Shown: piece by piece, positions 51,669-59,702 of the stretch
Layout of the letters: every line of letters begins with the position of its first letter
How positions within the stretch are numbered: the stretch's first letter is position 1
DNA from: Azoarcus sp. TTM-91
GTDB lineage: Bacteria > Pseudomonadota > Gammaproteobacteria > Burkholderiales > Rhodocyclaceae
Direction of reading: 5' to 3'
NCBI RefSeq assembly: GCF_012911025.1
Contig: NZ_WUEI01000016.1
Span: forward strand, 1-64,000
DNA length: 64,000 nt
The notes under the pieces: generated by a model
Seen by the model: the letters and a program-made list of their open reading frames with translations, nothing else
Told to the model about the DNA's origin: nothing
Database searches by the model: none
Program-made: the position numbers and the translations under genes

Positions 51669-52082
51669 TTAGGCGCCGTGGCGCGCCCAGAACTCCGACG
51701 GCGTGACGATGGGGTAACGCTCGGCCAAGGCCAGCAAATCCTTGTCCCCGGTAATCAGGTAACGGGCCTGGGCCGCCAGCAGGGTTGCCAGCACAGGCTG
51801 GTCGGCCGGGTCGCGCAGCGCCTCGTCACGGACCTCGGCCGGCTCGACGATATCGGCAAGGAACACGAAGCTGTCGGCCAGATCGCGGATCTCGGCCTCG
51901 CTCAAGCTGATCCTGGGAAGCCGGGGCAGGACGCGCACCATTTCATCGAGGATGTAGCGCGACAACACCAGATCGATCCCGCCCTGCCGCCAGGCCGTGA
52001 GGATGCGGCCCGGCACGCTGGCCGGATAAGCCAGGCCCGACACCAGCACGTTGGTGTCGAGCACCACGCGCAGGCCTGCCAT
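51669..52082 (-). CDS. PIN-domain toxin
   Basis: A 137-residue PIN-domain RNase-like protein with the acidic metal-binding set (Asp9 in VVLDTNVLVS, Glu47 region, Asp in DPADQPVL, GDKDLL). Its ATG overlaps the antitoxin stop (TGATG). Such PIN proteins act as tRNA/mRNA ribonucleases in toxin-antitoxin pairs. Confidence 0.88.
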   Translation of the reverse strand: MAGLRVVLDTNVLVSGLAYPASVPGRILTAWRQGGIDLVLSRYILDEMVRVLPRLPRISLSEAEIRDLADSFVFLADIVEPAEVRDEALRDPADQPVLATLLAAQARYLITGDKDLLALAERYPIVTPSEFWARHGA

Positions 52083-52354
52083 CAGCGGCCCTGGCGTACG
52101 TCGGCAACCAGCGCGTCTATTTCCGCCAAACCTTCGTCAGCCGGCACACCGGCATAACCGTCGGCAATCCGCTCGCTCAGGGCGTCGAAGCGCTCACGCA
52201 TGCGGCGGATGCGGGCGAAGAGTTCCGCATCGACCAGCGCCGCCACCGCCTTGCCGTCCTTGCTGATGACGATGCTGTCATTGCGGTACTGCACCTGGTT
52301 CAGCATCTCACCCAGGTTCTGGCGGAAATTCACTGCGCTGACTTCGGTAATCAT
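52082..52354 (-). CDS. Phd/YefM-type antitoxin
   Basis: A 90-residue antitoxin: an N-terminal Phd/YefM DNA-binding fold (ITEVSAVNFRQNLGEMLNQV; IVISKDGKAVAALV) followed by a charged tail predicted to bind the toxin. The start at 52354 gives the usual MITEVSA opening. A 19-base dyad lies just upstream and is a likely autoregulatory operator. Confidence 0.88.
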   Translation of the reverse strand: MITEVSAVNFRQNLGEMLNQVQYRNDSIVISKDGKAVAALVDAELFARIRRMRERFDALSERIADGYAGVPADEGLAEIDALVADVRQGR

Positions 52355-52370
52355 CTGTCGCCCCAACCAT

Positions 52371-52389
52371 AATGATCAATATGGTCATT
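52371..52389. promoter_or_regulatory. Likely operator of the Phd/PIN pair
   Basis: aatgatca-ata-tggtcatt is an inverted repeat with 7 of 8 paired bases, 16 bases upstream of the antitoxin start. It lies in the AT-rich gap between the pair and the livM-type gene. Phd-type antitoxins commonly repress from such dyads. Confidence 0.55.
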
Positions 52390-52421
52390 ATTGCGCTGGA
52401 CGGCAGCGAGGTCCACCGCCC

Positions 52422-53378
52422 TCAGTTGATCCCCGCCCGCTTGATCAGCGCCTGCAGCTCGCCGACGATGCCGCGGCGGAAGAGCAGCACGCAGAGCACG
52501 AAGATCACGCCCATGATCACCGTGACCCAGGAGCCCACCTTGTCCGCCAGCTCGCTCTGCAGGCTCACGATCACGCCGGCGCCCACCAGCGGGCCGAGGA
52601 TGGTGCCCAGGCCACCGAGCAGGGTCATCAGCACCACTTCGCCGGACATGTGCCAATGCACGTCGGTGAGGGAGGCGAGCTGGAACACCAGCGTCTTGGT
52701 GGCGCCGGCCATCCCGGCGAGCGCGGCGGACAGCACGAAGGCCAGCAGCTTGTACTTGGCGACGTCGTAGCCGAGCGAGACGGCGCGCGGCTCGTTCTCC
52801 CGGATGGCCTTCAGGATCTGGCCGAAGGGGGAATGAATGGTGCGGTGGATGATGAAGAAGCCGGCGCAGAACACCGCGAACACCAGGTAGTACATGGCGA
52901 TGTTGTTGCTGAGGTCGATGAGGCCGAACAGGTGGCCGCGCGGCACGCCTTGCAGGCCATCCTCGCCGCCGGTGGCTTTCCACTGCAGGGCGAAGAAGAA
53001 CACCATCTGCGCCAGCGCCAGCGTGATCATGGCGAAGTAAATGCCGCTGCGGCGGATGGCGAGCACGCCGAACACCCAGCCCAGGATGGCCGCCGCCAGT
53101 GTGCCGCCGAGTATGCCCACCTCAGGCGTCACGCCAAGGTCGCGCACCAGCATGCCGCAGGCGTAGCCGGCGGTGCCGAGGAAGGCGGCGTGGCCGAAGG
53201 AGAGCAGGCCGGCGAAGCCCAGCAGCAGGTTGAAGGCGCAGGCGAACAGGCCGAAGCACAGGATCTTCATCAGGAAGGTGGGATAGACCGCGAAGGGCGC
53301 CACCAGGCCGATGATGAAGAGCGCGCCGAACAGCAGCGGAGTGGCGCGGGCGAACATGCCGTTGTTGTTGATGGTCAT
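52422..53378 (-). CDS. livM: Branched-chain amino acid-type ABC permease LivM
   Basis: A 318-residue inner-membrane permease of the LivM type with about eight to ten helices and the EAA-like loop (GYDVAKYKLLAFVLSAALAGMAG). It ends a livG-livF-livK-livH-livM order. HAAT-family transporters import branched-chain amino acids or, in this lineage, often aromatic acids, so the substrate is open. Confidence 0.93.
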   Translation of the reverse strand: MTINNNGMFARATPLLFGALFIIGLVAPFAVYPTFLMKILCFGLFACAFNLLLGFAGLLSFGHAAFLGTAGYACGMLVRDLGVTPEVGILGGTLAAAILGWVFGVLAIRRSGIYFAMITLALAQMVFFFALQWKATGGEDGLQGVPRGHLFGLIDLSNNIAMYYLVFAVFCAGFFIIHRTIHSPFGQILKAIRENEPRAVSLGYDVAKYKLLAFVLSAALAGMAGATKTLVFQLASLTDVHWHMSGEVVLMTLLGGLGTILGPLVGAGVIVSLQSELADKVGSWVTVIMGVIFVLCVLLFRRGIVGELQALIKRAGIN

Positions 53379-53400
53379 GGGCGGGTTCCGGGAGTGCGTG

Positions 53401-54285
53401 TCAGGCCGCCTTGCCGAACAGCCCGGCGGGCCGGACCAGCAGCACGATGACCATGATGAAGAAGACGACCACCGCCGAGGCGGGTGGATAGAACACCCGC
53501 GTCAGCCCCTCGATCAGGCCGAGGCCGAGGCCGGTGAGGATGGAGCCCATGATGGAGCCCATGCCGCCGATGACGACCACCGCGAACACGACGATGATGA
53601 GGTTGGAGCCCATCTGCGGATTCACCTGGTATACCGGCGCCGCCAGCACGCCGGCGAAGGCGGCCAGGGCCACGCCGTAGCCGTAGGTGAAGGTGATCAG
53701 CAGAGGCACGTTGATGCCCAGCGCCTGCACGATCTGCGGGTTCTCGGTGCCGGCGCGCAGGTAGGCGCCCAGCTTGGTCTTCTCGATCATGAACCAGGTG
53801 CCGAAGCACACCGCCAGCGCCGCCACCACCACCCAGCCGCGGTAGATGGGCATGAACATGAAGCCGAGGTTCACCCCGCCCTGCAGCAGCTCCGGCACCT
53901 CGTAGCTCTGGCCGGAGATGCCGTACTGGTCGCGGAAGATGCCTTCGAAGATCAGCGCCAGGCCGAAGGTGAGCAGCAGGCCGTAGAGGTGGTCCAGCTT
54001 GTACAGCTTGCGCAGCATGGTGCGCTCCAGCAGCACGCCCAGCGCGCCCACCAGCAGCGGCGACAGCAGCAGTGCCACCCAGTAATTCACGCCGAACTTG
54101 GTCAGCGCGATCCAGGCGACGAAAGCGCCCATCATGTACTGCGCGCCGTGGGCGAAATTGATGATGTTGAGCAGGCCGAAGATGATCGCCAGCCCCAGGC
54201 TGAGGATGGCGTAGAAGGAGCCGTTGATCAGCCCGATCAGCAACTGGCTACCGAACAGCGCGCTCGGCACTCCGAATATTTCCAT
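53401..54285 (-). CDS. livH: Branched-chain amino acid-type ABC permease LivH
   Basis: A 294-residue permease with the LivH start LINGSFYAILSLGLAIIFGLLNIINFAHGA split over residues 18-47 and EAA loop residues (GTENPQIVQALGI). It pairs with LivM. The gene is 22 bases upstream of livM. Confidence 0.94.
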   Translation of the reverse strand: MEIFGVPSALFGSQLLIGLINGSFYAILSLGLAIIFGLLNIINFAHGAQYMMGAFVAWIALTKFGVNYWVALLLSPLLVGALGVLLERTMLRKLYKLDHLYGLLLTFGLALIFEGIFRDQYGISGQSYEVPELLQGGVNLGFMFMPIYRGWVVVAALAVCFGTWFMIEKTKLGAYLRAGTENPQIVQALGINVPLLITFTYGYGVALAAFAGVLAAPVYQVNPQMGSNLIIVVFAVVVIGGMGSIMGSILTGLGLGLIEGLTRVFYPPASAVVVFFIMVIVLLVRPAGLFGKAA

Positions 54286-54347
54286 GGGATGGCTCCCGCA
54301 CCGGCGCCGCCACCAGCGGCGGACGCGCGGCGCGATGGGGGTTCAGC

Positions 54348-55559
54348 TCACTTCTTGACCAGCGGGCAACGCGATTCGGACAGCGGCTGGAAAGCCTCCG
54401 CCGCCGGAATGGTCTGGCGCACGTGGTAGTAATCCCACGGGTACTTGGACTCTTCCGGCTTCTTCACCTGCACCAGGTACATGTCGTGGACCATGCGGCC
54501 GTCGTCGCGGATCTGGCCGTTCTTGGCGAAGAAGTCGTTCACCGGCGTCTTCTTCATCTGCGCCATCACCTTTTGCGCCTCATCCGTGCCGGCCGCCTTC
54601 ACCGCCTTCAGGTAGTGCAGCACCGAGGAATACTGGCCGGCCTGCACCATGGTGGGCATGCGCTTCTGCTTGTCGAAGAAGCGCTTGGACCAGGCGCGGG
54701 TCTCGTCATTGAGATCCCAATAGAAACCGGTGGTCAGGTACATGCTCTGCGCGTTCTTCAGGCCCAGGGAATGCACGTCGGAAATGAACATCAGCAGGCC
54801 GGCGAGCTGCTGCTTGGGCGTGATGCCGAATTCGGCCGCCTGCTTGATGGCGTTGGTGGTGTCGGCGCCGGCGTTGGCGAGGCCGATGATCTGCGCGCCC
54901 GAGGCCTGCGCCTGCAACAGGAAGGAGGAGAAGTCCGAGGCCGGGAAGGGGTGGCGCACCGAGCCCACCACCTTGCCGCCGCTGGCCGTCACCACCGCCG
55001 ACGAATCCTTCTCCAGCGAGTGGCCGAAGGCGTAGTCGGCGGTGAGGAAGAACCAGGTCTTGCCGCCCTGCTTGGTCACCGCCCGCGCGGTGCCATTGGC
55101 CATCGCGTAGGTGTCGTAGGTGTAATGCACGGTGAGGTCGTTGCACTGCTCGTTGGTGATGGCGGTGGAGCCGGGGCCGCTCATCAGCGTGACCCGGTTC
55201 ATCTCCTTCGCCACCTTCATCACCGCCAACGCGGTGGAGGTGGTGACCAGCTCGGTGGCAACGTCCACCCCCTCGCGCTCGAACCACTCGCGCGCCTTGT
55301 TGGAGGCGATGTCGGCCTTGTTCTGGTGGTCGGCGGAGATCATCTCCACCTTGAAGGCCGGCTTCTCCTGGGCGACGAAATCATCGATCGCCATCTGGGT
55401 GGCGACCACCGTGCCCTGGCCGGCGAGGTCGGAATAGGTGCCCGACATGTCGGTGAGCACCCCGACCTTCACCACGTTGCCGGAAATCTGCGCCTGGGCG
55501 GCGCCGGCCACCAGGGCCAGGGCCGCGGCGCAAGCGGCGGTAAGCAGTTTCTTGTGCAT
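54348..55559 (-). CDS. HAAT-family solute-binding protein (LivK-like)
   Basis: A 403-residue periplasmic binding protein with signal peptide (cleavage after AAQA, about residue 24) and type I fold (VVKVGVLTDMSGTYSDLAGQG). The ATG at 55559 begins the signal peptide. It sits between livF and livH and is probably the dedicated receptor of this transporter. Ligand cannot be read from the sequence. Confidence 0.93.
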   Translation of the reverse strand: MHKKLLTAACAAALALVAGAAQAQISGNVVKVGVLTDMSGTYSDLAGQGTVVATQMAIDDFVAQEKPAFKVEMISADHQNKADIASNKAREWFEREGVDVATELVTTSTALAVMKVAKEMNRVTLMSGPGSTAITNEQCNDLTVHYTYDTYAMANGTARAVTKQGGKTWFFLTADYAFGHSLEKDSSAVVTASGGKVVGSVRHPFPASDFSSFLLQAQASGAQIIGLANAGADTTNAIKQAAEFGITPKQQLAGLLMFISDVHSLGLKNAQSMYLTTGFYWDLNDETRAWSKRFFDKQKRMPTMVQAGQYSSVLHYLKAVKAAGTDEAQKVMAQMKKTPVNDFFAKNGQIRDDGRMVHDMYLVQVKKPEESKYPWDYYHVRQTIPAAEAFQPLSESRCPLVKK

Positions 55560-55596
55560 TTCGTCTCCTCCGTTCCTTCTTGTGATGGCGCGTGGA

Positions 55597-56319
55597 TCAG
55601 ACTCCAAGCGTCTGGTGCAGCCAGTCCATCCTGCCCGCCAGCTCGGCCTGCGGAATGGTGGCAATGATCTCGCCGTGCTCCAGCACGTAATGGCGGTCGG
55701 CGAGCGGCGCGGCGAAGCGGAAGTTCTGTTCCACCAGCACGATGGTGAAACCGCGCGCCTTCAGTTCGGTGATGACCTCGCCCAGCTTGCGCACGATGAC
55801 CGGCGCCAGCCCCTCGGTGATCTCGTCCAGAAGCAGCAGCTTGGCGCCGGTACGCAGCACCCGCGCCATCGCCAGCATCTGCTGTTCGCCGCCGGAGAGC
55901 TTGGTGCCCGGGCTGTTGCGGCGTTCCTTGAGGTTGGGGAACATGCCGTAGATCTCGTCCACGCTCATGCCGCCGCTGGCCACCGGAGGCGGCAGCATCA
56001 GGTTCTCCTCCGCCGACAGCGAGGCGAAGATGGCACGCTCCTCCGGCACATAGCCGATGCCGCGGTGCGCCATGCGGTGGGTGGCCTCGCTGATCACTTC
56101 ATGGCCATTGACCATGATGGAGCCGCTGCGCCGGCCGACCAGGCCGAGGATGGACTTCAGCGTGGTCGAGCGGCCTGAGCCGTTGCGCCCCAGCAAGGTC
56201 ACGCACTCGCCGCGCGCAACCTCCAGGTCGATGCCATGCAGGATGTGGGATTCGCCGTAGAAGGCGTGCAGGTCGCGCACCCGCAGCATTTCGGCGTGGG
56301 AGTTGAAGGCGCTGGTCAT
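55597..56319 (-). CDS. livF: ABC ATPase LivF with variant Walker A
   Basis: A 240-residue ATPase. The ABC signature LSGGEQQ, the Walker B LLLDEITEGLAP and the H-loop region are normal. The Walker A reads GRNGSGRST: the invariant Lys is replaced by Arg50 (codon CGC at 56170-56172). The paired LivG has a normal Walker A. Similar Arg variants may occur among LivF homologues, so the change may be tolerated. Confidence 0.92.
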   Translation of the reverse strand: MTSAFNSHAEMLRVRDLHAFYGESHILHGIDLEVARGECVTLLGRNGSGRSTTLKSILGLVGRRSGSIMVNGHEVISEATHRMAHRGIGYVPEERAIFASLSAEENLMLPPPVASGGMSVDEIYGMFPNLKERRNSPGTKLSGGEQQMLAMARVLRTGAKLLLLDEITEGLAPVIVRKLGEVITELKARGFTIVLVEQNFRFAAPLADRHYVLEHGEIIATIPQAELAGRMDWLHQTLGV

Positions 56320-56334
56320 GGGCGGCGGCCGCAG

Positions 56335-57102
56335 TCAGTGGTGGGCATCGTTGATGTCGGCCGAGCCGACGTAGGCTTCCAGCACGCGCGGATCGCGCGA
56401 CACTTCCTCGTAACTGCCCTCGGCCAGCACGCTGCCGCGCGTCAGCACGGTGATGCGGTCGCACAGGTTGGCCACCACCGAGAGGTTGTGCTCCACCATC
56501 AGGATGGTGCGGCCCTCGGAGACCTTGCGGATCAGCGCCACCACCCGCTCGATGTCCTCATGGCCCATGCCCTGGGTGGGCTCGTCCAGCAGCATCATCG
56601 TCGGCTCCAGCGCCAGCGTGGTCGCGATCTCCAGCGCACGCTTGCGGCCGTAGGGCATCTCGCCGGTGATGGTGTCGGCGAAGCGACCCAGATCCACCGA
56701 CTCCAGTAGTTCCATCGCCTTGCCGTTGAGCGCATCCAGCGATTTCTCCGAGCGCCAGAAATGGAAGCCGGTGCCCAGCTTGCGCTGCAGGCCGATGCGC
56801 ACGTTCTCCAGCACGGTGAGGCCGGGGAAGGTGGCGGAAATCTGGAAGGAGCGGATCAGCCCGCGGCGGGCGGTGGCCGCCGGCGCCTCGGTGGTGATGT
56901 CCTGCCCCTCGAAATGGATGGTGCCGGTGGTAGGCGGCAGGAATTTGGTCAGCAGGTTGAAAACGGTGGTCTTGCCCGCGCCGTTGGGGCCGATCAAGGC
57001 GTGAATGTGGCCCCGCCTGACCTTCAGGTCCACGCCCGACACAGCGGCGAAGCCCTTGAACTCCTTGCTCAGCCCGGCGGTTTCCAGAATGAAATCGCTC
57101 AT
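56335..57102 (-). CDS. livG: ABC ATPase LivG
   Basis: A 255-residue ATPase with normal Walker A (GPNGAGKTT), ABC signature region (MPYGRKRALEIA, the LivG-type divergent signature) and Walker B MLLDEPTQGM. It is the first gene of the transporter operon, 15 bases before livF. Upstream is an AT-rich region. Confidence 0.94.
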   Translation of the reverse strand: MSDFILETAGLSKEFKGFAAVSGVDLKVRRGHIHALIGPNGAGKTTVFNLLTKFLPPTTGTIHFEGQDITTEAPAATARRGLIRSFQISATFPGLTVLENVRIGLQRKLGTGFHFWRSEKSLDALNGKAMELLESVDLGRFADTITGEMPYGRKRALEIATTLALEPTMMLLDEPTQGMGHEDIERVVALIRKVSEGRTILMVEHNLSVVANLCDRITVLTRGSVLAEGSYEEVSRDPRVLEAYVGSADINDAHH

Positions 57103-57480
57103 GCTCGTCCCGTTTTTTGTTGTGCGGCGGCACGGGCGCCCCTCCAGTCACCCGCTTCGCATCGTCGGTCCGAGGCTAGAAGAAAACCTTTGCCACACCA
57201 TTGCGGAAATGTATCGAATGGTGCGAATGGCATGGGACTGCGGCTGCGTTCCTGGCTGAACGTTCGATACTTTCACTGCAAATGGATAGCGGAGCCAGAA
57301 GGGCTCACTGACGAAAGAGCCGGCAAAGCAACGACAATCCGATAGCCGCTTGACCACGCCCCTCATTTACGGATGCAGAAGACACGAGCAATACGCACTT
57401 GATAATTTCCAGACACGGAGACGAATGAGCAAACAATCCCACTAAAAAATGCGCATTCATTTACTAACACTAACGGGAAG

Positions 57481-57570
57481 GTTGGTTGCCGTACATGCGA
57501 TTCTCAACCTTCGGCGACACCCGCCGTGGTCGCACGAGTTTCTGCCGAATCTTCATGTAGGGAAACCAAC
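57481..57570. repeat. Imperfect hairpin around direct-repeat copy 1
   Basis: gttggttgccgtacatg (57481-57497) pairs with catgtagggaaaccaac (57554-57570) with only two mismatches in 17 bases. Inside lies a second dyad, gcgacac/gtggtcgc (57514-57533 region). The nested structure suggests the end of a mobile or palindromic element. Confidence 0.6.
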
Positions 57571-57581
57571 ACAATTTTTAG
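57521..57581 (+). repeat. 61-base direct repeat, copy 1
   Basis: The sequence starting ccgccgtggtcg matches 59568-59628 at about 55 of 61 bases, same orientation. The two copies bracket the AT-rich island and its two unrecognised genes, which suggests insertion or duplication at this site. Confidence 0.8.
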
Positions 57582-57661
57582 CATCAAAACCCAGAATAAT
57601 TACAACCAAATCAAAAATCGCTTCGAGGCATGCTTAAATCAAAAAAAATCTCCATAGTTAC

Positions 57662-58168
57662 TCATAAAACCTCTTTCCTTGAAGTTATATCAATAACATC
57701 AATCTTTATCTCTTTGACATCCTCTTGATCAAGAATCATATTCATCAGCACTCTTGCCCCTGGCTCCGGCCATGACTCCAATGGCGAATTGGATAAATAA
57801 CCAAACCCTGGCGGACCGATATTTATCAGGCTCCAGCGTTTATCCACATCGCACTGAATCTCGTCCTTCTGAAAGCCAGTGACAAAAGCGCACCTCCCTG
57901 AACGCTCCAACTCTCTCCATACCAAGTTTCCATTTTTTCCCAAGAAGATCTCGGTTATTTCTTTTTTCAGTTTCCCTACATCCAGCCCATCAAATCCATA
58001 CGCCAATTTCATTGACCTTTTCAGCGCCTTGGATATTTCATCCTCTCCAAATGAAGAAAGGTCATTCCTTGCGGCCGCAGTCATGACAAATCCGTATTGG
58101 AAAATATTCAAAATCAATAATGCAGCATAAACCAAATGAGTTGTATTTTTTCGAATAGCCAAAATCAT
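57662..58168 (-). CDS. Unrecognised small exported or membrane-anchored protein
   Basis: A 168-residue protein with a hydrophobic N-terminal segment (about 11-32) and a mature part with two cysteines (about residues 93 and 105). Lys/Ile/Asn-rich composition and AT-rich codons differ from the flanking genes, a sign of recent transfer. No domain was recognised. It lies downstream of the other island gene on the same strand, so the two may be co-expressed. Confidence 0.65.
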   Translation of the reverse strand: MILAIRKNTTHLVYAALLILNIFQYGFVMTAAARNDLSSFGEDEISKALKRSMKLAYGFDGLDVGKLKKEITEIFLGKNGNLVWRELERSGRCAFVTGFQKDEIQCDVDKRWSLINIGPPGFGYLSNSPLESWPEPGARVLMNMILDQEDVKEIKIDVIDITSRKEVL

Positions 58169-58272
58169 CCTCGCCCAAGAGAATAAGCGGAATATTTCAG
58201 ATTATTAATTTTTCACGCTTTCAATAAGAAGGCTATCGTTAGCTCCACGCTAGCAAAAAGACGGCATATCGC

Positions 58273-59412
58273 TCATTCTTTCTCTTCGCAAAGTGAAATT
58301 ACACTGATTGGCTTGAATGAACTTGGACTCCATTCCGAGCCGTAAAAGAAGGCCAAATTACACCCATCTGAGGACACCCTCCACCCCCAGATATTTTTCT
58401 TTTTATCAAACAATCGTGGAGAACCTCCATCCCATATTCTTTTGACATTGTTATTCATGATGATGAAAATGGATGACTCAGAAATGAGGACACCCCCTGC
58501 GGGGGTGGGAGCATAATAGTCTATATCGCCGCCATTTATGTTTTTCCACGCGGCCGGATACTCTATCTCTTCTATTTCTCCGTTAATTGACATAAGGCGA
58601 AAGGGCGTTGATTTCATTTCTCCGGACTTTTCTTCTTCTAGACTTTCGCTATTTTTCCTGTAGCTGAAGTAATTTAACTGATATTTATTTAAATATTCCA
58701 AGTAATGCTCTTTAAAAAATATAACCTCATCTGGCTTTATCCCCAAATTAATCGGGCCACGCCCATTATCAGGAAAATAAGCAGAAACCATTCCTTTTTC
58801 TATGTCAGTTTTATTTTTATAAAATACGATCGCTCCATGCCCCTCACGTAAACGGCGGATTACGAAATCATCTAGATATTTATGATCTGGCAGGCAAGTA
58901 GTCGGGTTTATTTTTTCACTCTCATTCGATACACGGGCCACACTACCGTCACTGGAAATCTTTACCAACTCGTACTGATAATCATCTTGACCTCTCTTAT
59001 ATGGAAGCGTCGGATGAAAAGGGGATGGTCTAATTGCCCCAATTCTTCGGCTTGAATTAAAGCACCATAAAATCCAGCCAGACGGGAGTAACCTTTGAAC
59101 GCGGCCATTCTGCAAATTTAAGAGCATGCTTCTTTCGGCATTAGCCACGTTAATATCTTTGGTTTTCCCCTCTTCTGCTGCATTTACTATAAGCAAATCT
59201 CCACTTAACCATATCGCCACGAATTGCGATGGCATCGGCTTGAATGGATTCACACCCGACATGAACTGAAGCCCCGTTTCCCATACCTTATGTGGCGTAT
59301 CAGAAAAATCCTTTGTGGGCTCATGAGCTGCAGCTAAAAACGGGAAAATTAATGCCGTGACAATGATTTTTCCCGTAACGATGTGTCTGAATTTGATCTT
59401 CATTTTTATCAA
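58273..59412 (-). CDS. Unrecognised secreted protein of the AT-rich island
   Basis: A 379-residue protein with a signal peptide (hydrophobic IVTALIFPFLAAA, cleavage near residue 29). The mature part is beta-rich with repeated aromatic and Gly motifs (GSPRLFDKKKNIWGW; SSDGCNLAFFYGS), compatible with a propeller-like fold, but no family was recognised. Codon use is AT-rich. An in-frame ATG at 59403 is an alternative start. A neighbouring smaller gene follows at 58168. Confidence 0.65.
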   Translation of the reverse strand: MIKMKIKFRHIVTGKIIVTALIFPFLAAAHEPTKDFSDTPHKVWETGLQFMSGVNPFKPMPSQFVAIWLSGDLLIVNAAEEGKTKDINVANAERSMLLNLQNGRVQRLLPSGWILWCFNSSRRIGAIRPSPFHPTLPYKRGQDDYQYELVKISSDGSVARVSNESEKINPTTCLPDHKYLDDFVIRRLREGHGAIVFYKNKTDIEKGMVSAYFPDNGRGPINLGIKPDEVIFFKEHYLEYLNKYQLNYFSYRKNSESLEEEKSGEMKSTPFRLMSINGEIEEIEYPAAWKNINGGDIDYYAPTPAGGVLISESSIFIIMNNNVKRIWDGGSPRLFDKKKNIWGWRVSSDGCNLAFFYGSEWSPSSFKPISVISLCEEKE

Positions 59413-59702
59413 AAATTTGATTGATTATTTCCTGAATTCAAAAACTTAATCTCGGAGTTGAATAGCCAGCCAAATCTATTTTTTGGCAATTCCATAAGAA
59501 TATATATTCCTGCTCTCTCTCTGAACACATTCCCGCACGAGCACCGTGAGAGGTAATCAGGAGGCAGCCGCCGTGGTCGCGCGAGTTTCTGCGGAATATT
59601 CATGTACGGAAACCAACGCACTTTTTAGTAGCGCTCGCGCGCACGTATTTCTTGGTGTTCCTCCCAGCTTGAGCCTCGCTCTTCTTGTACAAGCCCGAAG
59701 AG
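59413..59702. other. Intergenic right edge of the AT-rich island
   Basis: This 290-base stretch is AT-rich up to about 59520, contains direct-repeat copy 2 (59568-59628) and returns to GC-rich sequence before the LysR gene. It probably contains the promoter of the leftward island genes. A 70-codon minus-strand frame crossing the repeat is not called. Confidence 0.6.
59568..59628 (+). repeat. 61-base direct repeat, copy 2
   Basis: Same orientation and about 90% identical to 57521-57581; six differences were counted. Unlike copy 1 it lacks the left hairpin arm, so it appears partial. It marks the right boundary of the AT-rich island. Confidence 0.8.

Larger units (their letters stand above)
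57103..57661. other. Non-coding stretch at the left edge of the AT-rich island
   Basis: From about 57170 base composition turns markedly AT-rich compared with the GC-rich backbone. It holds the livG promoter region, then an imperfect hairpin (57481-57570) containing the first copy of a 61-base direct repeat. A 62-codon open frame (57449-57637) shows no recognisable features and is not called. Confidence 0.6.

Noticed and set aside
57481..57570. Integron attC site
   Set aside because: The arms begin GTT and end AAC, the reverse of the attC consensus, and no integrase gene is present.
57449..57637. 62-codon open frame over repeat copy 1
   Set aside because: It crosses the hairpin and repeat, lacks a good RBS and has no recognisable features.
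57840..57848. DnaA-box consensus ttatccaca
   Set aside because: It is a single isolated copy inside a coding region of the AT-rich island, with no cluster of boxes or unwinding element to suggest an origin.
59409..59621. 70-codon minus-strand frame overlapping the start of the 379-residue island gene
   Set aside because: The four-base overlap is suggestive, but half the frame is the direct repeat and no domain or signal is visible; it may be a repeat-derived remnant.
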